A stretch of 64,000 nt of DNA from Cyanobium sp. CZS25K. GTDB taxonomy: Bacteria > Cyanobacteriota > Cyanobacteriia > PCC-6307 > Cyanobiaceae. This document shows, in pieces, positions 21,967 through 33,124 of this stretch. The position numbers and the translations under genes are program-made. Under the pieces are notes generated by a model. The model made no database searches, was not told where the DNA came from, and saw only the letters and a program-made list of their open reading frames with translations. The stretch lies in the NCBI GenBank assembly GCA_030373325.1, contig JAUCZB010000001.1:248001-312000 (forward strand), written 5' to 3'. Each line of letters starts with the position of its first letter. Position 1 is the first letter of the stretch.

Positions 21967-23349
21967 TCAGGCCAGCGGCGAAGGCACGATCAGCCGCTCC
22001 AGCCGGAGGCTCAGGTCGTCGGTGAGCGCCTGCACGGCCCGGCGCCGATCGCGGCGGTAGTCGGCGAGGCGTTCATCCACCACGATCGGGGTGTCGATGC
22101 TGATCCGTGCCCGGCGCCGGCCCAGCCGGGGGCGGCGGTTGGCGGTGTGGCCCTGGATCCGGCACTGGGTGTCCCAGAGCAGCAGCAGGGTGTCGGCGAA
22201 CCGCTCCTGGCTGGGCCGCTCGCGCACATAGCTGCCGCTCACGGCGACGAAGGACTCCACCACGCGCATGTGCCACAGCTGGGCCGCGGTCTCATCCGCC
22301 AGCCGGTCGGCCAGGGCCTGGGCCAGGGGGCTCGGGGGCGGGCCGGAGGCGGGCTGGGCGGGGTAGAGCCGCTCCCAGCCCGCCTGCTCCAGGCGCCGGC
22401 AGCGGTCGGTGAGGCTGCCGCAGGGGTGCAGCCCGAAGGACTCCTCCACCCGCCGCAGAGCCACATCCATCAGTCGCTGCAGCCGTGGCCCGAAGGCGGG
22501 CGTGGCCGCCGGCATGGAAGGATCCCCAGCCGGATCGTCCGCACCCGGCAGGGCCAGGTGCACCGTGTCGCGGTAGAAGACCTCCATCTGCTCGAGCATC
22601 CGCTCGCCGAGGTGCACCAGCCGCTCCAGCAGCCGGGAAGGGGCCAGATCGTGGCTGGGATCGGGCGCCAGGCCGGCCCCCTCCTCCAGCCGGCAGAGCA
22701 GGGTCTCGATCGCTCCCCAGGCCGGAGCGATGAAGCTGTACTGGAGGCCGATCGGCACCAGGTCCATGCGCTCGTGGCGACCGGCGTCGGCCAGGTCGGC
22801 GGCCGTCCAGAAGGCGAGCTGGGCGGCACCGGGCTCCAGGGGGCTGAGCCGCTCGTTGTGGCCATTGGTGGCCCCTTCCGGTGCAACGGCGAAGGGATGG
22901 GGGCCCTCCAGCAGCAACCGCCGGGCCGTCCGCAGGGCCGGCAGGTCGAGCTTGCTCCGCTGGATCGAGGCCCCCCCCAGGCGGGTGAACAGCCAGCCCA
23001 TCGACGCCCCGGCCCACAGGGGAATGCCGCGGTCGAACAGGAACTGGCCGGTGGGCGCCGGATCGAAACGCAGGCCCTGCTGCCGGCCTGCCCTGGCCAG
23101 GTCTACCCACAGCAGCCGGGCCATGCTCAGGGGATCGTCGAGGCTGGGGTGCCGGAAGGCGAGCAGCAGCCGGCTCTCCCCGGCCTGGAAGGAGCGCATC
23201 GCCTCCACGAGCGAGGCCATGCCTTCCACCTCCACCGCTTCGATCCCGCAACGCCAGCGCAGCCAGAGCGGCAGCACCAGACGGCTCACCGCCACCACCC
23301 GACCATCGAGCCGGGGGGGCAGGAATTCCAGCGGCGGGGCGGTGGCCAT
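21967..23349 (-). CDS. PlsC-type acyltransferase (1-acylglycerol-3-phosphate acyltransferase family)
   Basis: 460 residues. Motif 1 is LAFRHPSLDDPL (H-x4-D), and motif 3 is FAVAPEGATNGHNERL (EG); between them are GIPLWAGASMGWLFTRLGGA and IQRSKLDLPALRTA. The C-terminal ~220 residues are an extra helical region with VVERLADYRRDRR-type charged stretches of unknown role, longer than typical PlsC (about 250). It should transfer acyl groups in phospholipid or glycolipid synthesis at the membrane. Convergent with the oxygenase (four bases between stops). Confidence 0.78.
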   Translation of the reverse strand: MATAPPLEFLPPRLDGRVVAVSRLVLPLWLRWRCGIEAVEVEGMASLVEAMRSFQAGESRLLLAFRHPSLDDPLSMARLLWVDLARAGRQQGLRFDPAPTGQFLFDRGIPLWAGASMGWLFTRLGGASIQRSKLDLPALRTARRLLLEGPHPFAVAPEGATNGHNERLSPLEPGAAQLAFWTAADLADAGRHERMDLVPIGLQYSFIAPAWGAIETLLCRLEEGAGLAPDPSHDLAPSRLLERLVHLGERMLEQMEVFYRDTVHLALPGADDPAGDPSMPAATPAFGPRLQRLMDVALRRVEESFGLHPCGSLTDRCRRLEQAGWERLYPAQPASGPPPSPLAQALADRLADETAAQLWHMRVVESFVAVSGSYVRERPSQERFADTLLLLWDTQCRIQGHTANRRPRLGRRRARISIDTPIVVDERLADYRRDRRRAVQALTDDLSLRLERLIVPSPLA

Positions 23350-23487
23350 CGGCGGAGGTTAGGCGGGGTGATCGCGGCTCCGCAGCGTGATCGGAGCCCA
23401 GGGTGCCGCCTGCAGGGGTTGCGAACATTTTGAGGACGCGCTCTGAGGCGGAGCAGCCCCCGTTACCGTGCTCAGACGGGTTCGTGA

Positions 23488-24159
23488 GTGAGGCAGGTGT
23501 CCAACGAAACCCCGCCCCTGTTTGGAAAAACCAGATTCCTCGAGGGTCTGATCGATGAATTTCTCGACAAGATCTCAGAAGGTATCCTCCTCGTGGAGAT
23601 GGGGATCAAGTCCTATCTCGTCAACAATGAAGAGACGGACATCTGCTTGGAGAAGCTGAATCAGATCATCGAGATCAAACGGCGCTGCAGTGAACTGCGC
23701 CGCACGATCGTCACCATGCTCTACACCGAGATGTTGCTGCCCGATGCCCGCGGTGACGTGCTGCGGCTGCTTGGCAGCCTGTTTGAACTCCTCGATGAGA
23801 TGGGCGACAACTACCAGGAGCTGATGATCGTCCAGCCGCGGCGACTGCCGGAGTTCGGTTCTGATTTCTCGGATCTCACCGACATGGCGATCCGCAGTGT
23901 GCAGGCCGTGGTGGTGGCGGCCCGCACCTTTTTCCGCACGCCGGCAGCGGTGCGCGACCACATCAACGAGGTGCGGGTGTTCGAGGATGAAACTGACAAG
24001 CTTGCCTGGCGGATCAAGCGCAGGATCTTTGCCGCCGATCTCAGCTTCGAGCACCGCACCCAGCTTCGGGAGGCGGCGGCGATGATCGACGCCCTGGCGG
24101 ACAAGGCGGAGAACATCGGCGATAACCTTTCGATCTTCGCGATCAAGCGCTCGCTCTGA
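23488..24159 (+). CDS. DUF47/PhoU-like phosphate transport regulator
   Basis: 223 residues. All-helical PhoU-like fold: FLEGLIDEFLDKISEGILLV, VNNEETDICLEKLNQIIEIK, VRVFEDETDKLAWRIKRRIF and MIDALADKAENIGDNLSIFA, whose repeated E-x-x-D/E clusters are the metal-binding sites of the family. DUF47 genes nearly always precede PiT phosphate permeases and modulate them. GTG start at 23488 or GTG 23497, the latter with GAGTGAGG as ribosome binding site. PiT follows after about 15 bases. Confidence 0.87.
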   Translation: MRQVSNETPPLFGKTRFLEGLIDEFLDKISEGILLVEMGIKSYLVNNEETDICLEKLNQIIEIKRRCSELRRTIVTMLYTEMLLPDARGDVLRLLGSLFELLDEMGDNYQELMIVQPRRLPEFGSDFSDLTDMAIRSVQAVVVAARTFFRTPAAVRDHINEVRVFEDETDKLAWRIKRRIFAADLSFEHRTQLREAAAMIDALADKAENIGDNLSIFAIKRSL

Positions 24160-24174
24160 GCCGGAGCCTTGACC

Positions 24175-25332
24175 ATGGCCCTGATCGTCACCCTGATCTT
24201 TCTCTCCAGCGGCCTGTTCCTGGGCTGGTCGATGGGGGCCAACGACGCCTCCAATGCCTTCGGCACCGCCGTGGCCACGCGGATGATCCGCTTCTCCACC
24301 GCCGCCTTCCTGTGCAGCGTGTTCGTGATCATCGGTGCGGTCACCAGTGGCACCGGCGCCGCTGAGGGGCTCGGGCAGCTGGGAGCCATCAACGCCCTGC
24401 CGGGTGCCTTCACCGCCGCCCTGGCGGCCGCGCTCACGGTGGCCTGGATGAGCAAGGTGGGGCTGCCGGCCTCCACCAGCCAGGCGGTGGTGGGTTCGAT
24501 CATCGGCTGGAATCTGTTCAGCGGCTCCCCCACCGACCTGGGCACGCTGCGGCGGATCGTGGCCACCTGGGTGATCTCGCCGGTGCTCGGGGCGATCTTC
24601 GCGATGCTGCTCTACAAGCTGCTGGTGGAGTGGATCCGGCTCACCAAGCCCCACCTGCTCTCGCTCGATCGCAACACCCGCAGCGGCCTGATCCTGGCCG
24701 GCATCTTCGGCTCATACGCCATCGGCGCCAATGGCATCGGCAACGTGATGGGCTTCTTCGTGGCAGCCTCGCCCTTCCGTGAGCTGAGCCTGGGGCCGTT
24801 CAACGTGACCTCGGTGGAGCAGCTGTTCCTGATCGGTGGCGTCGCCGTGGCCGTGGGGGTCTACACCTATTCGCGCCGCGTGATGATGACCGTGGGCGAC
24901 AGCCTGCTGACCCTCTCACCGCTGGCGGCGTTCGTGGTGGTGGTGTCCCATTCGCTGGTGCTGTTCATCTTCTCCTCCACGGCGTTGGAAAGCCTGCTGG
25001 CGAGCTGGGGGTTGCCGACGATTCCGCTGCTGCCGGTCTCGGGATCCCAGGCCGTGATCGGCTCGGTGCTCGGCATCGGCCTGCTCCAGGGCCTCAAAGG
25101 GGTGCGCCAGATCCGCTGGGGCGTGCTGGGCGGAATCGCCTCCGGCTGGATCACCACGCCCCTGATCGCGACGGTGATCGGCTTCGTGCTGCTGTTCGTA
25201 GTGCAGAACGTCTTCGGTCAGGAGGTCTTTCACCCGCTCGACCAGGTTCTGAGGCCAGCGGCGATCGAGCGCTTCAACGGGGCCGGCCAGCCCCCGGTGG
25301 CCGTGGTGGCACCAGGCCTGGCTGGCTTCTGA
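24175..25332 (+). CDS. PiT-family inorganic phosphate transporter
   Basis: 385 residues with ten or so helices. The N-terminal signature GWSMGANDASNAFGTAVATR and its repeat GSYAIGANGIGNVMGFFVAA are the G-A-N-D motifs of PiT. The substrate loop KVGLPASTSQAVVGSIIGWN and its repeat PVSGSQAVIGSVLGIGLLQG confirm it. Low-affinity phosphate uptake driven by protons or Na+. ATG 24175 taken; a TTG lies two codons upstream. Co-transcribed with the DUF47 gene. Confidence 0.93.
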   Translation: MALIVTLIFLSSGLFLGWSMGANDASNAFGTAVATRMIRFSTAAFLCSVFVIIGAVTSGTGAAEGLGQLGAINALPGAFTAALAAALTVAWMSKVGLPASTSQAVVGSIIGWNLFSGSPTDLGTLRRIVATWVISPVLGAIFAMLLYKLLVEWIRLTKPHLLSLDRNTRSGLILAGIFGSYAIGANGIGNVMGFFVAASPFRELSLGPFNVTSVEQLFLIGGVAVAVGVYTYSRRVMMTVGDSLLTLSPLAAFVVVVSHSLVLFIFSSTALESLLASWGLPTIPLLPVSGSQAVIGSVLGIGLLQGLKGVRQIRWGVLGGIASGWITTPLIATVIGFVLLFVVQNVFGQEVFHPLDQVLRPAAIERFNGAGQPPVAVVAPGLAGF

Positions 25333-25387
25333 CTGTCAGCCCCTGCAGGGGCGTCCGATCCGCACGGGCTTGAGGCGACGCTCCGTC

Positions 25388-25490
25388 CGTTCGCCATCAC
25401 CGAACGGGTGCATCAGCACCGCCGAGGCCTTCCTGCCGCTGAGGACCACCGAGAGCTGGGCGAAGCGGATGATCGGGCTGGCGCGCCGTC
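25388..25490 (+). pseudogene. Fossil of the small protein gene at 20742
   Basis: The DNA reads FAITERVHQHR in one frame and, after a one-base shift, AEAFLPLRTTESWAKRMIGL in the next. These match FAIAELVRQHR and QSFPPLWTTESWAKLLIWLA of the intact gene. Everything before and after is lost. It is on the plus strand. Confidence 0.7.
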
Positions 25491-25528
25491 GCCGGTTTCG
25501 GCGGCGATGAACACGGGCGGCGCCAACC

Positions 25529-25717
25529 TCAGCGCAGCTCCAGGGGGGTGATCGGCCCTTCGCCCCGCCGCACCCCCAGCCGGATCGGCCGCGGCGGACC
25601 CTGCGCCGGCAGGGTCACCTCCACCCACAGTTGCTCCCCCAGGCTCAGCAGCAGGCCGCCCTGCAGCAGAGCCAGCAGCAGACCCCGCTTCCAGCCGGTG
25701 GGCCCCTTGGTGTTCAT
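25529..25717 (-). CDS. Short GDYXXLXY-like protein, probably truncated
   Basis: 62 residues from ATG 25717, overlapping the DUF2157 stop as ATGA. N-terminal basic residues and a membrane helix (RGLLLALLQGGLLLSLGEQL) are followed by WVEVTLPAQGPPRPIRLGV and a stop. DUF2157 genes are usually followed by a GDYXXLXY protein of about 170 residues whose start looks like this; here the PVDP...G-x-Y motif is missing. It ends close to the fossil gene at 25388-25490, so rearrangement probably cut off its 3' part. Confidence 0.5.
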   Translation of the reverse strand: MNTKGPTGWKRGLLLALLQGGLLLSLGEQLWVEVTLPAQGPPRPIRLGVRRGEGPITPLELR

Positions 25718-26877
25718 GGGGCCTTTCGGCGCAGGGCGCGGGCCACAAGTCGGCGGCGCAGCACCTCCAGCCCCCAGCCGCCGCCCAGGAACAGCACCCC
25801 CAGGCCGATCAGGCTGGCGGAGCGGCCCAGGCTGTCCATCACCTGGGACACGTAGAAGGCGAGCACGTCGATGGCGATCAGGGCGGCGCCGAGGTTGACC
25901 CGCTCGGAGCGACCCTCCATCACGCCCCAGGCCACCAGCAACAGGCCGCCGACGGCCCACCAGAGGTAGGTGAACACGCCGGCGTCCTGATGGGTCCCCC
26001 AGGCCATCGCGATCCCCGGCAGCAGCCAGCCGATCGCCACCGCCAGCGGCCAGACGCGCCGGCCCCGCAGGCGCAGGCCCAGCAGCAGCGGCGTTCCCAG
26101 GGCCACGGCCCAGCCGAAGAGCGCGAGCAGTGGTGGCAAGGGGGAGGTGGTTGGAGCCCCGTGGCTGAACAGGTGCCAGAGCAGGCCCGTCGGCAGCAGG
26201 CCCAGCCCACCCAGCCAGAGCAGCACCCGCCGCGGCGGCGCGACGGAGCCTGGCCCCGTCGGTGCCCCCAGATAGCAGAGGCTGAGCAGCAGCAGGCCCG
26301 CCACCGGCGCCGCCACAGCCGTTGGATCCCCGGATCCCCGCACCATTCCCTGGGTCGCGCCATCCACGGCCAGCTGCCATTCGCTGATCAGCCAGGCCGG
26401 CCCCAGCAGGGCCAGCAGCGCCAGCTGGGGCCACTGGCGCAGCAATCCCCAGCCCAGGCCCGCGCCGAGCGCCCATAGCAGCAGCCCCAGGGGCCAGTGG
26501 GCCTCCAGATGGAACAGCTGGCCGGCCAGGAAGAGGCCGGCCCCCAGGGCCACGGTGCCCACGCCGTGCAGGGCCACGGCCAGGGGCGGGAAAGGCTCCT
26601 CCACAGCAGCGGCGCCCCCGTGCAGTCCCACCACCAGGGCCAGAAGCAGGGCGAAGCGTTGCCCCGGCGCCAGGGCCTGCCAGTGGGTGGAGACGAACAG
26701 CAGCAGCCCGGCGGCCACCAGCACACCCCCCAGGGCAACGGCCACCAGCACCGGCACCCGCAGCCGCTGGGTGCCTGGCTGGGTTTGCTCCCAGGCGCGG
26801 ATCGCCGCGGCGGTGGTGGGGTCGATCAGGCCTGCCTGCCGCCAGCGCTCCAGCCGTGACTCCCAGCCATCGCCCAT
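25714..26877 (-). CDS. DUF2157 multi-span membrane protein
   Basis: 387 residues. A soluble N-terminal piece (RLERWRQAGLIDPTTAAAIR, AWEQTQPG) typical of DUF2157 precedes ten or more membrane helices starting at VPVLVAVALGGVLVAAGLLL and including WQALAPGQRFALLLALVVGL. Very rich in Leu, Ala, Gly and Trp. Function unknown; the family is normally paired with GDYXXLXY proteins, as here (4-base overlap). The start is near the left edge of the fossil oxygenase region. Confidence 0.78.
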   Translation of the reverse strand: MGDGWESRLERWRQAGLIDPTTAAAIRAWEQTQPGTQRLRVPVLVAVALGGVLVAAGLLLFVSTHWQALAPGQRFALLLALVVGLHGGAAAVEEPFPPLAVALHGVGTVALGAGLFLAGQLFHLEAHWPLGLLLWALGAGLGWGLLRQWPQLALLALLGPAWLISEWQLAVDGATQGMVRGSGDPTAVAAPVAGLLLLSLCYLGAPTGPGSVAPPRRVLLWLGGLGLLPTGLLWHLFSHGAPTTSPLPPLLALFGWAVALGTPLLLGLRLRGRRVWPLAVAIGWLLPGIAMAWGTHQDAGVFTYLWWAVGGLLLVAWGVMEGRSERVNLGAALIAIDVLAFYVSQVMDSLGRSASLIGLGVLFLGGGWGLEVLRRRLVARALRRKAP

Positions 26878-26949
26878 GGGATCAACCTAGGTGTGGCGGC
26901 CTTTTGCGACCATGGACCCACTGCCCAAGGGCCCCCGTGTCCGCCGAGC

Positions 26950-27215
26950 CCCAGTGGCGTGAACGCCGGGCTGGAGCGCTATCTGCAGAAGCGTCCGCAG
27001 CTGCGTCAGTGCGCGCCGGAGCAGGCGCGGTTCGTGCTGCCGATCTTCAACCTGCAGCGCGATGCCCCCGGGGAAGGGTTCAGGCGCTGGCACGGCGACT
27101 GGACCTGAGCGAGGAGGCCACCGAGCCGAATGGCCGCGTGCTCGCCTGGATCCTCTCCTGCAACAGCCTGCCGGAGGGGGGCAAGTTCCACTGGCAGGAC
27201 CATTACATTGAAAGG
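26950..27215 (+). pseudogene. Fossil of the 2OG-Fe(II) oxygenase
   Basis: One frame gives VNAGLERYLQKRPQLRQCAP then FVLPIFNLQRDAPGEGFRRW and HGDWT before a stop; after a shift the DNA continues SEEATEP, GRVLAWILSCNSLPEGG and KFHWQDHYIE. This is a clear relative of residues about 78-163 of the intact enzyme at 21324-21962, keeping the H-x-D pair. Start, distal His and C-terminus are gone. It runs directly into the diguanylate cyclase gene. Confidence 0.8.
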
Positions 27216-27228
27216 CTGGGATCATGTG

Positions 27229-29475
27229 ATGGAGTCTGAGCCATTGCAAACCGACGTCACCCTGCTCCCGAACGAAGACGTACGGCGTGAGAGCGAGGAA
27301 AAGTTCCGCCTGGCCTTCGCCTTCGCCAACACCGGCATGTGCCTGGTAACCCCAGACGGCAGGCTGCTGGAGGTCAACGAGAGACTTGGCACGATCTTCG
27401 GCTACAGCAAAGCTGAGCTGGAGCAGATGTCCGTCAACGACATCGCCCTGCCGGACGACCAGAAAATCAGCCCCTCATTCATCCAACGGGCTCTCGAAGA
27501 CAGCGAAGACAACGAAGTCAGCACCGTGTTCGAGAAGCGCTACCGGCATCGGAACGGCTCCATCGTGCACGCGCTGGTTTCCTCCGCTCTGGTGCGCGAT
27601 GGCCAGGGCCAGCCCCTCTACTTCATCTCGCAGGTTCAGGACATCAGCGAGCGCAAACGGCAGGAGGCCGAGCTGGAGCAGCAGCGCCAGCAACTGATCG
27701 AAGCCAATCAGGCCTTGGCAGAGGCCCAGGCCGAGCTGGCCATCGACCATGCCCGGCTGGCAGCCACCCTCGACGCCATGCTCGATCCACACGTGCTTCT
27801 GGAGGCAGTGCGCGATGGCAGGGGCCACATCGTGGATTTCCACTATCTGGAGGCCAACACCGCTGCCTGCGCCTACAACCGGATGTCCAGGGAGCAATTG
27901 CTGGCAAGCTCACTGCGGGCGCGGCTGCCGTCCCATGTCGCCACGCGACTTCTCGAGCAGTTCCGGGCCGTGATTGAGACCGGCCGCCCCCTTGTGCTCG
28001 ATGGCTTCCCTGTGTCCCACGAGATCCACGGGGAGGATCGCCGCTTCGACATCCGGGCGGTGAAGGTCGGTGACGCCCTCAGCTACAGCTGGCGCGATGT
28101 GAGCGAGCGCTACGAGGCGGCCCGGCAGCTCGCGGCCTCCGAAGAGCAGTACCGGCTGCTGGCGGAGAACTCCTCAGATGTGGTGATGCGGATCGACGAG
28201 AACGGGGTGATCCGCTGGGTGTCCCCCTCGCTCGCCTCCATGTTGGGCTGGTTGCCCGAGGAGTGGTTGGGCAAGGTGGGCACGCAATTCCTGTCCCACC
28301 GTGGCCAGGCGGGGTATTACAAAGCGAATTCAGAGCGCCTGCGGACCGGTCTGTCGGTGGTGGCCCGGGATCAGGTGCTGGCCAAGGACGGTAGCTGGCA
28401 CTGGGTGGAAACCCATGCCGGCCCCTACCGGCAGCGCGATGGCCGGATCACGGGAAGCGTCGCCGCGTTCCGCGCCATTGATGCCGAGATGGCAGCCGAG
28501 CGCGAGCTGCGCCTCAGCGAGGAGCGCCACCGGGTCCTGTCTGACAACGCCCTGGATGTGATCTGGACCATGGCCCCCGACGGCGCGATCACCTATGTGA
28601 GTCCCGCCGTGGAGACCGTGCGAGGCCTGACGCCCGCCGAGGCGATGGTTCAGCCCCTGGAGGAGATCCATCCCCCGGCCTCCGCCGTGATCTCGCGGGG
28701 CTACTTCAGCCAGCTGTTCGCCGACCTCCAGGCCGACCGGCCCCTGCAGCCGTTCAGGGGCGAGATGGAGTACTTCTGCCGCGATGGCTCCACCGTCTGG
28801 ATGGACATGATCGCCGTGCCGCTGCTCAACGACCAGGGGCAGTTCGTGGAACTGCTCGGCGTCAGCCGCGACATCACCGAGCGCAAGCGCATGGCCCTGG
28901 AGCTGCAGCAGGCCCGCGACGCCGCTGAGGCCGCCAACCGGGCCCTGCAGGCCGCCAACCAGGAGCTGAAGCTGCTGGCCACCACCGATCCCCTCACCGG
29001 GCTCTGGAACCGGCGCCAGGTGGATGAGCAGGTCCAGCACGGGCTCGATCGTGCCAACCGCTACGACGAGGAACTGGCCATCATCTTGTTCGACATCGAC
29101 CACTTCAAGGCGATCAACGATCGCTTCGGCCATCCGATCGGGGATCGGGTACTGGTCGAGTTGGCGCAGCGGGTGCGGGCCCAACTCCGCAAGAGCGATG
29201 GTCTCGGCCGCTGGGGCGGGGAGGAGTTTCTGGTGCTGATGCCCCACACCAGCGGCGAGGATGCCCGCCGGTTGGCGGAGAAGCTGCGGCGAATCGTGGC
29301 AGAGACCCCCATCGAAGACGTGGGCACCGTGACCGCCAGCTTCGGAGTGGCGCAGCGGCGCCCCCTGGAGAGCGTGAAGGACTGGTTCCGGCGGGTGGAT
29401 CAGGCCCTCTACCTCGCCAAGGAGCGGGGGCGCAACCGGGTCGAGCTGGAGCCGCCGCCCTCCAGCCCGCTTTGA
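27229..29475 (+). CDS. Multi-PAS diguanylate cyclase
   Basis: 748 residues from ATG 27229 (ribosome site AAAGG). No membrane helix. PAS units: residues ~20-145 (FANTGMCLVTPDGRLLEVNE, with PAC YFISQVQDISERKR), a divergent one ~170-300 (VDFHYLEANTAACAYNRMS), ~310-420 (SSDVVMRIDENGVIRWVSPS) and ~435-560 (ALDVIWTMAPDGAITYVSPA, closing GVSRDITERKR). A helical linker leads to GGDEF: TDPLTGLWNRRQVDEQV, FDIDHFKAINDRFGH and active-site GGEEF near residue 663. RKSD five residues before GGEEF is an intact inhibitory I-site. It should make cyclic di-GMP in response to a cytosolic signal. The frame is open back into the oxygenase fossil, so the present promoter may derive from it. Confidence 0.9.
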   Translation: MESEPLQTDVTLLPNEDVRRESEEKFRLAFAFANTGMCLVTPDGRLLEVNERLGTIFGYSKAELEQMSVNDIALPDDQKISPSFIQRALEDSEDNEVSTVFEKRYRHRNGSIVHALVSSALVRDGQGQPLYFISQVQDISERKRQEAELEQQRQQLIEANQALAEAQAELAIDHARLAATLDAMLDPHVLLEAVRDGRGHIVDFHYLEANTAACAYNRMSREQLLASSLRARLPSHVATRLLEQFRAVIETGRPLVLDGFPVSHEIHGEDRRFDIRAVKVGDALSYSWRDVSERYEAARQLAASEEQYRLLAENSSDVVMRIDENGVIRWVSPSLASMLGWLPEEWLGKVGTQFLSHRGQAGYYKANSERLRTGLSVVARDQVLAKDGSWHWVETHAGPYRQRDGRITGSVAAFRAIDAEMAAERELRLSEERHRVLSDNALDVIWTMAPDGAITYVSPAVETVRGLTPAEAMVQPLEEIHPPASAVISRGYFSQLFADLQADRPLQPFRGEMEYFCRDGSTVWMDMIAVPLLNDQGQFVELLGVSRDITERKRMALELQQARDAAEAANRALQAANQELKLLATTDPLTGLWNRRQVDEQVQHGLDRANRYDEELAIILFDIDHFKAINDRFGHPIGDRVLVELAQRVRAQLRKSDGLGRWGGEEFLVLMPHTSGEDARRLAEKLRRIVAETPIEDVGTVTASFGVAQRRPLESVKDWFRRVDQALYLAKERGRNRVELEPPPSSPL

Positions 29476-29505
29476 GACCATGGGTCCACTGATCGCGCCC
29501 AGCCC

Positions 29506-32358
<2,853 letters not shown>

Positions 32359-32410
32359 AGCTGCGGTCCCTGTGCCGTGGAACCCAGCCCTGAACCAGGG
32401 CCGGCGCCGC

Positions 32411-33124
32411 TCAGCTCTCGACCAGCTGGCCGCCCTCGAGGGTGACGACCCGATCGGCGATGTCGAGGATCTTGTTGTCGTGGGTGACCATCACGATCGC
32501 GGCGCCGTTGTCGTCCGCCAGCTGGCGGAACAGGTCGACCACGTCGCGGCCAGAGGTCTTGTCGAGGGCGGCGGTGGGTTCATCGGCCAGCAGCAATCGG
32601 GGGCTGGGGGCCAGGGCCCGGGCGATCGCCACCCGCTGCTTCTGGCCGCCGGACAGCTTCTCTGGGTAGTAGTGCTGCCGCTCCGCCAGCCCCACGTGGC
32701 CGAGCATGGTGGCGGCGCAGTCATCCATCGCTGCCCGGCCCCGACCCAGCCAGGTGGGCGAAACCTCCAGGCCGAAGCGCACGTTCTCCTGGGCCGTCAG
32801 GTAAGGCAGCAGATTGTGGGCCTGGAAGATGAAGCCCGCCTGGCGCCGCAGCCGGGTGAGAGCGTCGTTGTCGGCATGGAGCAGCTCTTCCCCCAGCACC
32901 TTGAGGCTGCCGCTCTGGGCGGCCCGCAGGCCGCCGAGCATGGTCAGCAGGGTGGTCTTGCCGGAGCCGGAGGGCCCCGTAAGGATGAGGATCTCGCCGG
33001 CGTGCACCGTCAGGTTGATGTCGATGAGCACCTGCTTGGCGGTCTCCCCATCGCCGAACCAGTGGTCGAGATGCTGGAGCTCGATGGGCAACTCGCGCCC
33101 GGCTGCAGCGTCCAGCGGCGCCAT
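32411..33124 (-). CDS. devA: DevA-type ABC exporter ATPase
   Basis: 237 residues. Walker A GPSGSGKTT near residue 52, Q-loop FIFQAHNLLPYLTAQENV, signature LSGGQKQRVAIARAL, Walker B LLLADEPTAALDKTS and switch His in VMVTHDNKI. It is of the LolD/MacB-like class found with DevBC. Third gene of the minus-strand set devB-devC-devA; its ATG overlaps the devC stop by a single base. The DevBCA complex with TolC exports glycolipids or siderophore-like compounds in heterocyst formers; here in a unicellular strain the cargo is unknown. Confidence 0.9.
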   Translation of the reverse strand: MAPLDAAAGRELPIELQHLDHWFGDGETAKQVLIDINLTVHAGEILILTGPSGSGKTTLLTMLGGLRAAQSGSLKVLGEELLHADNDALTRLRRQAGFIFQAHNLLPYLTAQENVRFGLEVSPTWLGRGRAAMDDCAATMLGHVGLAERQHYYPEKLSGGQKQRVAIARALAPSPRLLLADEPTAALDKTSGRDVVDLFRQLADDNGAAIVMVTHDNKILDIADRVVTLEGGQLVES

